Part shown: one piece after another, positions 33,956 to 43,682 of the stretch
Layout: the number at the start of each line of letters is the position of its first letter
Numbering within the stretch: position 1 is the stretch's first letter
From: Chrysoperla carnea
Lineage: Eukaryota; Arthropoda; Insecta; Neuroptera; Chrysopidae
Reading direction: 5' to 3'
Assembly: GCF_905475395.1 (NCBI RefSeq)
Contig: NC_058339.1
Span: 80,752,520-80,816,519 of the forward strand
DNA: 64,000 nucleotides
Notes under the pieces: generated by a model
Seen by the model: only the letters and a program-made list of their open reading frames with translations
The model's database searches: none
What the model was told of the DNA's origin: nothing
Program-made: the position numbers and the translations under genes

Positions 33956-34327
33956 AACAAATGCAATAAACATTATAAAGAATATATATTGATTTTAATA
34001 TATAATATTTGTAATTTCATTTATTTTTCAGAGAATATTTAATAAAAATAATAATTTTGGAAATTATAGATAAAATTAAAATTTTTTCTCTGAAGTTTTA
34101 AAAGAATTATCTTATTTTGGGTTTACAAAACCTATGTTTTTATTAAACTATTAAAACTAATGTTTAATTATATTAATTTATTTTTATCAATATTATTATT
34201 TATATCTGGAATTGTAGTATATGTATTTAAATGAAAACATTTTTTAAATTAACATTTCTTTAATTATTGACTAATTAAATATTTATAAATTTAAGTATTA
34301 AGATAATTATTTATATCATTTCATATA
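33956..34327. other. AT-rich spacer in the repeat core
   Basis: No coding frame is seen. Near the right end it carries the leader 'taattattgactaattaaat...aagtattaagataatt' that precedes the tRNA-like modules. Confidence 0.4.
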
Positions 34328-34397
34328 AGCGACGTAGCTGAGTGGGTATAGCACTTGATTATGAAGCCAAGGTACGCTAGTTCGTATCCTGGAGAGG
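34328..34397 (+). repeat. tRNA-promoter-like module 5
   Basis: This has the best A-box of the set: TAGCTGAGTGG (34335-34345), a perfect match to the tRNA consensus, with B-box AGTTCGTATCC (34379-34389) 44 bases on. A D-stem (GCTG/TAGC) can form, and the anticodon-arm region has CTTG/CAAG, but the T and acceptor stems do not close. Confidence 0.65.
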
Positions 34398-34487
34398 TTA
34401 ACATTTTTATTTTTAGATTAAATGAATTTTCCCTGATGTTAAAAATTTTCCACTGTTTTTATAGTTTAAATTATATATATAACCCGC

Positions 34488-34552
34488 CCCCTTGTTATTA
34501 TTAACGTCACTTATGCACATGTCATAAATCACTCTTCTTTTAGGAGGTGGGA
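34488..34552 (+). repeat. CCCGCC...GGAGGTGGG hairpin element, copy 2
   Basis: It has the same layout as 31430-31512, with 'gtcataaatcactcttct' before 'aggaggtgggaa'. It follows module 5 at nearly the same distance that copy 1 follows module 2. Confidence 0.6.
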
Positions 34553-34607
34553 ATTTAAATTATCATAAATATATCTATCTCACTCTTTAAATTATTATAA
34601 TATATCA

Positions 34608-34940
34608 TATTCTCCTATTCCAAAATATTAAAAATTTGTACAAATGGCTTTGTTATGCTAAAATTTAAAACTTTTTAATAGGAGAACATGTCCTATAGTT
34701 TATCTTACTCATATTCTCCTATTACAAAATATTAAAATTTTGTAATTATTAAATAAAAAAAGCTTGGCTACGTTAAAAATTGAAACTTTTTAATAGGAGA
34801 ACATGTCCTATAGTTTATCTTATTCATATTCTCCTATTACAAAATATTAAAAAAATACTTCAAAGTTGCTTTTTTGTTGCACATGCTAAAATTTATTCTT
34901 GTTAAATGAAATTTTATAAGATATTGTAATAGGAGAACAT
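34608..34940 (+). repeat. Tandem hairpin units with AATAGGAGAACATGT ends, three copies
   Basis: Each ~110-bp unit starts 'attctcctattacaaaat' and ends 'taataggagaacatgt', so each is a hairpin by itself. Units are joined by an identical ~28-bp linker ('cctatagtttatctta'). The stems match closely, while the loops differ in length and sequence. That pattern suggests the stem or its transcript is what is kept. Confidence 0.75.
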
Positions 34941-34979
34941 GTTAATTAACAAAAACAAAAAAAAATTATTTATGGTAGT

Positions 34980-35032
34980 CCCACCTTCCTACTTATGTCA
35001 TAAATCACTCTTCTTTCAGGAGGTGGGAATTA
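34980..35032 (+). repeat. CCCACC...GGAGGTGGG hairpin element, copy 3
   Basis: The arms CCCACCTTCC and GGAGGTGGG enclose 'gtcataaatcactcttct', with a shorter loop than the other copies. Confidence 0.6.
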
Positions 35033-35119
35033 AAATAACATAAAATGTACCTTACACTCTTACTTATTTTTCGCTTTTGGTTAAAGAAAAAAAATTATTT
35101 AATTAAAAATAATTCATGG

Positions 35120-35188
35120 TAAGGCTAGTTTCGAAATCATGTACTTTGTAACCGGAGGCAAGTGATCTAACCAGTACACCACCTTAGA
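35120..35188 (-). repeat. tRNA-promoter-like module 6
   Basis: On the minus strand, A-box-like TGGTGTACTGG (35181-35171) and B-box-like GATTTCGAAAC (35138-35128) are spaced 43. It is the most degraded B-box of the seven. It shares 'cacttgcctccggtta' with module 7. Confidence 0.5.
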
Positions 35189-35489
35189 CATATTAATATT
35201 ATCTATAATGTAATTCTTAAACTTAGTATTTATTTTTCTTTTACTGACCTATTTTCATTAAACTCATATTAAACTTACCCGTAATGTATTTCTTTTAACT
35301 CATTTTTTTTTTTTTCAATAAACTTACCTATAAATGAATAATTGTAGTAATATTTTGTTCTTTTTGATATTCCTGAAATCGATGTAAAAGATAGAAAGAT
35401 AAATATAGGTATAATATTGAATAAATTAAAAAAATCCTTTATTAAAAATGGTTAAAAAATAAACTTATTTGATTAAAAATTAAACTGGA

Positions 35490-35558
35490 CTACACCAGTT
35501 ACGAACTAAGGTACTCTGCTACCGGAGGCAACTGAGCTAGCCACTATTCCACCTTTGA
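35490..35558 (-). repeat. tRNA-promoter-like module 7
   Basis: On the minus strand, TGGAATAGTGG (35551-35541) and TAGTTCGTAAC (35508-35498) are spaced 43. It corresponds to module 1 in the other arm, with the same 'atgtcaaaggtgg' leader. Confidence 0.55.
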
Positions 35559-35701
35559 CATACTAAATATATCCATGAGGGTTATAAAGATTCAAAATAA
35601 ATAAAAAATATAAAAATTCATGAATAATTTTATAACATTTTGCAATAAGAGCATTAATTAAATAACGGCGATGTTATTTTTTTACAAATTTGTTTCTACT
35701 T

Positions 35702-36608
35702 TTTATCGATTGTGAATACGTTTATGTTTAACTACACAATATTGTCGAGTAAATGTTTTATTACAAATTTCACATGAAAATGGTTTCTCTCCGGTGTGAA
35801 TTCGTTTATGTTTAACTAAATCACCTTTCTGAGTAAATGTTTTATTACAAACATCACATGAAAATGGTTTTTCTCCAGTATGAACCCGTCTATGGCTAAC
35901 TAAAGTATTTCGTTGACTAAATGTTTTATTACAAATATTACATGAAAATGGTTTTTCTCCGCTATGAATTAGTTTATGTCTAACTAAATGATGTTGTTGA
36001 GTAAATGTTTTATTACAAACATCACATGAAAATGGTTTCTCTCCGCTATGAATTAGTTTATGTACAACTAAATTATTTTGTTGAGTAAATGTTTTATTAC
36101 AAACATCACATGAAAATGGTTTCTCTCCGCTGTGAATACGTTTATGTCTAACTAAATTACTTTGTTGAGTAAATCTTTTATTACAAATATCACATAAAAA
36201 TGGTTTTTCTCCGCTATGAATTAGTTTATGTCTAACTAAATTATGTTGTTGAGTAAATGTTTTATTACAAACATCACATGAAAATAGTTTTTCTCCGCTA
36301 TGAATTAGTTTATGTACAACTAAATTATGTTGATAAGTAAATGTTTTATTACAAACATCACATGAAAATGGTTTTTCTCCGCTATGAATTAGTTTATGTA
36401 CAACTAAATTATGTTGATAAGTAAATGTTTTATTACAAACATCACATGAAAATGGTTTTTCTCCGGTGTGAATACGTTTATGTTTTTTTAAAGTACTTTG
36501 TCGAGTATATTTTTTACTACAAACATTACATGAAAATGGTTTTTCTCCGCTATGAATTAGTTTATGTCTAACTAAATGATGATGTTGAGTAAATGTATTT
36601 TATTATTA
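35702..36608 (-). pseudogene. Start-less inverted copy of the zinc-finger array, ~10 fingers
   Basis: Read on the minus strand, about 300 codons are open from ~36600 to the TAA at 35702. They encode ten full C2H2 fingers plus a partial one, ending CVVKHKRIHNR, as in the gene at 28857. The frame contains no ATG and no acidic N-terminus. At 36600-36608 the array breaks into unrelated DNA with one extra base in the first finger. All finger Cys and His residues are kept. The order differs from the intact gene (two adjacent YQHNLVVHK fingers, and QRNTLVSHR followed by QKGDLVKHK), so fingers have been shuffled or converted since the copy was made. It could be a 5'-truncated pseudogene, or a finger block still used by an unseen exon. 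Confidence 0.8.
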
Positions 36609-36647
36609 AGGACTGATTAGTTTTCATGTAATTAATTAGTTTTTCAA

Positions 36648-36796
36648 AGCGTATACTTAGAAGGTAAAAAATTAAATTTTCACCATTTTTACGTTATTTG
36701 ATAATAATTTACATGGAGACTAATCTCCCAAATGATTTCCTTTCGAATAACATAAAAATTAAGTGGATTTAATTTCCTACCTGCTAACTATACGCT
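36648..36796. mobile_element. Short inverted-repeat element
   Basis: The arms 'agcgtatacttagaaggta' and 'tacctgctaactatacgct' face each other across ~110 bp. A third arm copy, 'tacctgctaactatacgga', occurs at about 36920. It is non-coding and sits just beyond the broken end of the inverted finger array. Confidence 0.55.
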
Positions 36797-37150
36797 GAAA
36801 AAAGAATCATTAATTATAGGAAAACTAATAATTCCCAAATTCTAAAATTATATTCCCAAATCCTCCCAAACGATTTCCAAATGAATGGAAATAGTTTGAG
36901 TGAAAAATAACAATTTTACCTGCTAACTATACGGAGCTGTCACATACTGAATAATACTGAATCATATGTAAAGGGAAGCCCCCCTAAATATTTGTTATTT
37001 GACAGTCAGCTGTTGTTTTTAATATTTTTTACTTGTTTACAAATAAATATTTATAATTAATAGTACAATAAGTAAAATGATGTATAATTAAAATATTTTT
37101 AAAACCATTGATTAATTCAAATAATAAATAAAAAATACAAAAATAATAAA

Positions 37151-38414
37151 ATGGCATCATCCATTGAAAAAGAATTTGATGAAACTGCTGAACAGCCTTC
37201 AAAAGGTACAAAACTTTTGAAAATTATTAATAACTTAAAAACCCAGCAAACTTTTACTAAATTACTTTAAATCTTTGAATTTTATTTGATGGTTGCTTTT
37301 GTTTTGTTTGACGTCTAAAAAAATCTTTTTTTGTATTTCAAGATGAAACTCTCGAATGCCCAATTTGTTTACAAACGTGTCTTCAGCCCACGTTATTACC
37401 ATGTGGGCATGTATTTTGTTTCTTATGTACAAAAGGCATAGCATTCCAGAGCAAAAAATGTGCCATGTGCCGCCAGGAAATACCCAGGGATTATTTAGAG
37501 AAACCAAAATTACTACAACCACTGCCAGATACAACGACTTCGTTAGAAGATGAGTACGATTGGTTCTATGAAGGACGAGATGGTAAGTACTAATATTGGG
37601 TACAGCTATTTTCTAAATATTTTGAGCGTATATCGATTTGAAGTATTTAATATATTTATAATCTTACAAAGCACAATATTAATTTAAATTAAACATAAAT
37701 TCTTGTAAGAAGTCAAAATCTATTTTTCTTCTATTAATTCTTATTTAAATAAATGAATATTTATCAATTTTACGCTTCCTGGGCTGACAACAGTCTCTAA
37801 AATTTTCAGCCATTCTGAAAGACTGTTAAATATTGGATTGGATCTAATGCAAGGGCATCACCAGCCAGCGGAATAGCAGGGGGGAGGAGGAATTATGGTG
37901 AACAGATAATTATTTAGGTTCTAAAATGTAAAATATAAAAATAAAAAACCTAGGGGTTCGCGATGGTGAAAAATGAATCCCACAGCTTTACAAAATTCGA
38001 TACTTTTTATAGAGTGAGAATCCGACAATAAATGATTGGCATTTCGTTACATGTTTCTAGTCTTACAGAAGTGGCAACTGAGTTTATCTCCCCCTTGACA
38101 ACGCCGTTGGGTCCTATACAACTAAGTTTATAATACCAGTTATTTCAAATAGTACCTCTATTGTTGTTGTTTTTGTTAAATGATACTTTTCTGTTTTAGG
38201 TTGGTGGAAATACGACGAACGGACCAGCGCTGAAATTGAAAGTGCTTACTTAACAGAGATTCCATCATTCGATATATTAATATGCGGCGAATTGTACGTC
38301 ATAGATTTTCAAAATAATGTCCAACACCGCAAATATGGTTATGGGAGAAAACGGACAATCAAACGCGATAAGAAATCAGCACATGCCATTGGTATAGCTG
38401 GCTGTAGATTTTAA
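37151..38414 (+). CDS. iduna: RNF146/iduna-like RING-WWE ubiquitin ligase, 3 exons, 169 aa
   Basis: Exons 37151-37205, 37343-37582 and 38200-38414 join in phase with GT..AG ends. After 18 residues comes a C3HC4 RING (CPICLQTC ... CGHVFCFLC ... CAMCRQEIP). A short linker follows (LEDEYDWFYEGRDG), then a WWE domain (GWWKYDERTSAEIE ... LYVIDFQNNVQHRKYGYGRKR ... KRD). In the family, the WWE binds iso-ADP-ribose in poly(ADP-ribose) chains and the RING ubiquitinates PARylated proteins such as tankyrase and Axin. The protein stops right after the WWE (GIAGCRF) and lacks the long tail of the vertebrate protein, so it is a minimal version. The gene is single-copy here. Start chosen because the first exon is short, in phase and begins MASSIEKEFDE. 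Confidence 0.93.
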
Positions 38415-38573
38415 TTATTGTGTATTTGTTTCTATAATCAAAATATATATAGTCCGTTTAAAGAGGGTAATCCATGAATTACATCACATTTTGATAACGA
38501 AAAAACTAGATATCGTCCCAAAATACGAATTGAAGTAACGCGTATACTTGAGGTCAATACAAATACGACACTT

Positions 38574-38663
38574 ATTTATATATGATATATTTGGTGGCAC
38601 TAAGCATATTAAAAAATGTGTATTTTTCAACCATCAAATATATCTGATATATAAGGAAGTGTC
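38574..38663. mobile_element. Short palindromic element
   Basis: 'cgacacttatttatatatga' faces 'atatataaggaagtgtcg' across a short loop, with 'tatatttggtgg' and 'ccatcaaatata' also pairing. Confidence 0.6.
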
Positions 38664-38944
38664 GCATTTTTTGTCCGCAAGATACTTTGTTTCGGTAAAA
38701 AAATAGGACTTTTAAATTTTCGTGTAATTTTTTTTTTCAAATTTAGCGTCATTGGATTTTCTTTTATTTTGTCTCTTGAATAGAATTGCTTTCAGTGAAG
38801 CAATTAGTGGATGGCCCTTTATTTTTCTAAGTTACTTTTTAAAAAAAATATCAAACGATTTTATTAAATACATTTTGCCAAGGAATATAATTATACCAAT
38901 GGCTTTAGTTTGAAGAAAATTAAGTGTTCTTTTACATATGGTCA

Positions 38945-39032
38945 GCTTTTAAGGTAATATATATAGCAGTATCGAGGGTCACAGTGAATATTGTAATATG
39001 ACTTCGATACTGCTATACTACCTTAAAATGGC
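38945..39032. mobile_element. Short palindromic element
   Basis: The arms 'ttttaaggtaatatatatag' plus 'cagtatcga', and 'tcgatactgctatactacc' plus 'ttaaaa', form a ~28-bp stem. The loop is about 28 bases. Confidence 0.6.
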
Positions 39033-39236
39033 AGATGTTTTCGACCCTATTCTAATTAGATTCGTGAACTATTCAAATTGAAACCAACTTTATTTAACAC
39101 TACTTTGAAATTTAAAAATCTGAATAGCTTTTATTCCTTAGCATCTATTTGACAAGATTTCAAATTAATTTATTTTTAATTATGCACTTTATTTGCATGC
39201 CTAACTATAACCAGTATACAATATAATAAAATATAC

Positions 39237-39337
39237 CAGGTGTCCCAGAAGTAATGCACGCCCTATTGCATCAGGTAGAAAATAAAATTCTAAGACGAAA
39301 AATTCTCTTAGGGCGTGCATTACTTCTGGGACACCCT
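39237..39337. mobile_element. Compact hairpin element with near-perfect 28-bp arms
   Basis: 'ggtgtcccagaagtaatgca' continuing 'cgcccta' is repeated in reverse at the other end with essentially no change. Such perfect arms suggest a young or constrained copy. The flanks contain 'tata' on both sides. Confidence 0.75.
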
Positions 39338-39916
39338 ATATTGTGCATTGTATAATTACAATGCAAAAACAAAATACCTTTGTTTTTAATAGATAGCGAC
39401 TTTGATCCACTCAGAATTTGTTAAAAGGTCATAGTTAAAATTTTGGAAAACTCAATTTTAATACAGGAAACTTATTTTTGTGTAGAGAAAATTATGAAAA
39501 ATGTATATACCATGTAAAATGTTTGAGTACCTAAGTTGTATTGTTTTAATTCTCGTACTATTCTGTAAAGAATGGGACACTATTTTGCGATTGTCTAAAC
39601 ATTTAGGATCTCAAATGTTATTTTGAAACAAAAATTCAAATATAATATGAAAAAAATAAAAATTGAAAACTTCGATTTTATTCGTTACAGACGTTTTCGT
39701 AAAATTTATGACGTAATCATATTGCTGATTAACTTGACTATATCTCACGCTTTAAATATTTTTACTGACGTTATAAGCAATAAATAAATAGTAAAATATA
39801 AATTCTTTTAATGTGTAGCTTATAGGTGATCGATTTTTTTTTACTCCCATTCAATGTTTTTTGCAATAAAAAGGACAGGAAAAGCATTTTAATAAAAAAA
39901 AAAAAGAACAAACAAA

Positions 39917-40421
39917 TAGGGGGTTTTAGTGCTGAAAAAAATGATACTAGCTGAAGTCAAATTCGATGGAAACTGTAATAGAAAACACGGTTTTATTTCC
40001 GTTTTTTTCTTACTTTTCATGGTTTCATTTGCTAGATTAATTATCATCGAGATTGTAGGGCAACTCTTTACGAAGACAAATGCTTTTTTATTTAAATAGT
40101 CGTAGAATTGTTTCGTTACCGATCGCACGCGGCTTTTCCGAAGTATCTATTTTTGCATTTTCGCTAATTGTGCGGAAAATTTATATCATTTATCGACAAA
40201 AATTTTTTACAAAAGATACCATTAAAACCTACAATTTAAGCCTCGAACGGATTTCCATCGAAATTCCGTTTTTCCTCGAACAGAGTTATACAGTCCGAGA
40301 AAATAAATGGGGAAAACGTGATTTTCTCGCGATAAAACCGTGTATTCTCGTAAAGTTTCCATCGGATTTAACTTCAACTAGTTTCATTTTGTCTATTTTT
40401 TTAGCGCTACAATCCCTATTT
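39917..40421. mobile_element. Foldback element, ~500 bp
   Basis: Arms of about 90-100 bp face each other. The left has 'aggggg...ttagtgctg', 'gatactagctgaagtcaa', 'gatggaaactgtaa' and 'aaacacggttttat'. The right has the same in reverse ('gataaaaccgtgt', 'gtttccatcggattt'). The middle has no protein-coding frame. Confidence 0.65.
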
Positions 40422-41649
40422 TTTGCTTTTTTTTAAAATGTTTTTTCGTGTTTTTTTTTTTTGGCAAAAAATCGGTTTGTCGAACCTTTTCGATTGTTTT
40501 TTTTAAATAACTTCCTACAGGTCGATTTTTTCAATTTTTTTTTCTTAAAAACTAATGTTTTTCTTATAGTTATCTTATCGAAAAAAAGGACGGATAAATA
40601 TTTTTCAATACTGATGTAGTTTGTGCCGCAGATACTGTACTTGTTTTGCATGTTGCCTAAATAAGAAAAAATATAAACAAAAATATTGAACGTCTATAAA
40701 TTATATCGGTTTTTACATTTGAACTTTTTTTAAATCGTAAATTTTAATTTTAAATGTATTTTGATAAATTGAATATACGGGAAATAATTCAATTTTTTTA
40801 TGTTAGGGTAGAATAATCACGATACTTATTACAAAAGGTAGACGATTTCGTAAATATTACGCCTCAGCCCATTTGCTACGTTAAATTTTAACCAATCAGG
40901 AGCCAACTTTTGCTTACATCGTAATAGTACTGAGCCCTAAATTAAAAAAATTATATTTTGATTTAACGTAAAACACTAAAAATGTGCAAGTAAATCATTC
41001 CTATTAAAAAATTAAAATTCCTATTTTCGTTTAAAATTATAAAATCTTTTATACTTTAAGTTATGCCATCATGCCAGTTACCAAAAATTTTTACGTACGT
41101 ATCGTGCTCGTTCTACCTTAAAAGAGATCGTTTTTTTTTAATATACATTTTATTATTATAAAAAATTAATTTAATTCTATTGAATATAAAATATATTTAG
41201 AGTATTTTGGGTAAATTTTTAACAAAGTTGAAACAAATTATTTTAAAAATAAATTATTATTAATTACAAATACAATTTTATTATTTTTTTCCGGTAAAAT
41301 CTAAAACCCTCCATCATAAAAAAAATATTTAGTGGATACGACACATCGTAGCTTTTCCTGAACCTGTTCTGATTACACAGCTTGGCTGTGGCCCTGATGT
41401 GAAATCATTTATTATAATCTAAATTGCCAAAATACCACATGAAAATGGTTTTTGAACATTGTGAGTGTTGATCTAAAATACTTAGTTGATTAAATGTTTT
41501 TATAAACATCACTTGAAAATGGATTTTAAATAGTGCGAAATTGTTCGTATTGAACTAAAGCCTTTAGTTGACTAAATAGTCACATAAAAGAATATATAAA
41601 ATAGCCATTCTTAAGCAGTTTTTAATAGCAGTCCAGATTTTATGATTTA

Positions 41650-42110
41650 AAAAAAATTTGCATTTTTATATAACCAACCAACCAATAGGCGCTACATCCC
41701 GGGGCAGGCTTTGACCTCTTCGACCACTCTCTCCCAGATGGCTCGGTCCTTGCAGGTCGTCGACAACTTGGTCCAACCATCTGAGTAGAAAATGGTTGCC
41801 TTCCTTTTCTTCGTGTGGCGTACACTTTGGCATGTTATATTTTTTTAGACATTCTTCCTCCACTTTGCACATGTCCGAACTATCTGAGCCTCTTTGATTC
41901 AATGAACTTCACAATATCTTCTCCCTTCAATATCTCCAAGATTTCTCTGTTGGTTCGGATGCGCCATTCTTCCTCGCTCACTCGGATTGCACCACAAACG
42001 CTTCTTATGATTTTTCGTTCAAATCTTCTTGTGACTGAGTCCAACTTTCACTGCCATATGTTATTATGGGTCGAATCAGGGTATAGGAAATGGTTAATTT
42101 TATCTTGCGT
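41650..42110 (-). mobile_element. LINE fragment: C-terminal end of a reverse transcriptase ORF
   Basis: Read on the minus strand in more than one frame, it gives IITYGSESW, then RFERKIIRSVCGAIR, EEEWRIRTNREI, DIVKFIESKRLR and FGHVQSGGRM, and finally a Trp/Val-Glu-Glu segment. This is the usual order at the end of insect non-LTR reverse-transcriptase proteins ('RLRWLGHV'). Frame changes and stops show it is dead. The copy is 5' truncated. Confidence 0.75.
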
Positions 42111-42623
42111 GAAATTAATTTGTTCTTAGGAGCATTAGAATTCAAAAGTATGCCCCGTTTACACTCTTTTTATATATTGTTTAAAATTAGAAACCTTTCA
42201 GAGAGGGGAAATAACCTGGAGGAGGAAAAGGTAATGTTCCGACTAGCATAGCAGAAGTTTGAAATTTCGAGAGCATATTGATTTTTTACTGTAAGTGACG
42301 TCATTTAAGAAAGGATTTTTCGAAATTTATCCCCTAAAAGGATGAAGGTTTGTATAAAAATATATACAATATAATAACAAATTAAATTAAATATATACAG
42401 AGTGATTATTAATAAAAACAAAATTTGTATTGATAATGTCTTAATAAGATGAAACGATCGTTAACAATTATTTTCAATAAATAAATAATTAAAAAAGCGT
42501 AATTAAGCAAATAAAAATTGTGTTTTTATTATTATTAATCATTATGGAACTCCACAAATTAAGGCTCAATACAATTAATATACAGAGTGTATTATTTTGT
42601 GTTTATTTAAACGGTTTTGTAGA

Positions 42624-43682
42624 TTAAATTTTTATTACATCAAATGAAAATGGTTTTTCTCCAGTGTGAATTCTTTTATGCTTATCTAAAATGCATTGTC
42701 GATTAAATGTTTTATTACAAACATCACATTCAAATGGTCTTTCTCCGCTGTGAATTCTTTTATGTTGAACTAAACCACTTTGCTGACTAAATTTTTTATT
42801 ACAAACATCACATGAAAATGGTTTTTCTCCTGTGTGAACTCGTTCGTGTTGATTTAAACCGCTTTGCTGACTAAATCTTTTATTACAGATATCACATGAA
42901 AACGATTTTTCTCCAGTGTGTATTACTTTGTGTTGATCCAAATGGTTTTGCTGATTAAATTTTTTATTACAAATATCACATGAAAATGGCTTTTGTCCAG
43001 TGTGAATTCTTTTGTGCTTATCTAAATTGTCTCGCCGATAAAAACTTTTATTACAAATATCACATGAAAATGATTTTTCTCCTGTATGAATTATTTTATG
43101 TTTATCTAAAATGCTTTGTTGATTAAATGTTTTATCACAAACATCACATTGAAATGGTTTTTCTCCGGTATGAATTCTTTTGTGTTGAACTAAACTACTT
43201 TGGCGATTAAATGTTTTATTACATACATCACATACACATGGTCTCTCTCCAGTATGAATACGCTTATGTATAATTAATCTGTCTTGACGATTAAATGTTT
43301 TCATACACAAATCACATGAAAATGGCTTTTCTCCAACATGAAGAGATTTTTTATGTACTATTAATTCGCTCCGTTTTGTAAATATTTTATTACATACAAC
43401 ACATGTGAAACATTTTTCTCCATTACCAATTTCATCTGCTAGTAATTTATTATCAATTGCATTAGTTTCTTGAAAAATTTTCACAGATTCTTGTTTAATT
43501 ATTATATCCGTATGCAATTGTTTAGTTATTATTTCATCTTTTGGTAAATTACAATCGATTTCATTAATTTCTTCGAAGTTTTCAATAAACATTTCTTCTT
43601 TAATTATTATATCCATTGGTATTTGTTCTACTTTAATATCTTCAACTTTGATTAACGATTGATCTGGCAGTGGCATGTTCAT
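42624..43682 (-). CDS. C2H2 zinc-finger protein, 9 full fingers, 352 aa
   Basis: Single-exon minus-strand gene. Residues 1-~90 are acidic with repeated IKxE motifs (IKVED, IKVEQ, IIKEE, IIKQES), matching the SUMO-acceptor pattern. Nine C2H2 fingers follow with HTGEKPF/S or HSGERPF linkers. A tenth starts and fails: its first Cys is Phe (FSFDVIKI) and the protein ends. The N-terminal ~75 codons are close in DNA to those of the gene at 47538-48749, so the two are recent relatives. The finger loss at the C-terminus could be a recent truncation. Predicted nuclear DNA-binding regulator. Confidence 0.9.
   Translation of the reverse strand: MNMPLPDQSLIKVEDIKVEQIPMDIIIKEEMFIENFEEINEIDCNLPKDEIITKQLHTDIIIKQESVKIFQETNAIDNKLLADEIGNGEKCFTCVVCNKIFTKRSELIVHKKSLHVGEKPFSCDLCMKTFNRQDRLIIHKRIHTGERPCVCDVCNKTFNRQSSLVQHKRIHTGEKPFQCDVCDKTFNQQSILDKHKIIHTGEKSFSCDICNKSFYRRDNLDKHKRIHTGQKPFSCDICNKKFNQQNHLDQHKVIHTGEKSFSCDICNKRFSQQSGLNQHERVHTGEKPFSCDVCNKKFSQQSGLVQHKRIHSGERPFECDVCNKTFNRQCILDKHKRIHTGEKPFSFDVIKI

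Larger units (their letters stand above)
28857..36608. repeat. Composite inverted repeat with a zinc-finger array at each end
   Basis: The finger array and 3' flank at 29170-30186 face a reversed copy at 35610-36608; both end ...RIHNR, stop, then the same ~85-bp flank ('ataacatcgccgttattt'). Further inverted pairs follow inwards. 30834-30960 pairs with 35320-35440. 31110-31190 pairs with 35465-35570 and 35110-35190. 32815-32960 pairs with 33780-33955. The axis lies near 33.1-33.4 kb. Pairing is broken by insertions (for example 30224-30415) and by rearranged tRNA-like modules. It is a large imperfect palindrome, not one simple duplication. Confidence 0.75.
38415..41649. other. Gene-free stretch with several hairpin elements
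   Basis: No coding frame of quality. It contains four inverted-repeat elements, listed separately (38574-38663, 38945-39032, 39237-39337, 39917-40421). Near 41440-41560 are faint traces of a degraded minus-strand finger array ('caaaataccacatgaaaatgg', 'tgtttttataaacatcac'). Confidence 0.5.

Noticed and set aside
34608-34940. CRISPR-like array (regular repeats with variable loops)
   Set aside because: The units are self-complementary hairpins of ~110 bp in an insect genome, without Cas genes or uniform short repeats.
31111-35558. Functional tRNA genes
   Set aside because: A and B boxes and their spacing are right, but the T and acceptor stems do not pair and the anticodon loops are irregular, so I list them as tRNA-derived modules.
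41440-41600. Another zinc-finger gene on the minus strand
   Set aside because: Only isolated finger-like phrases remain, without a regular array; at best a decayed remnant.
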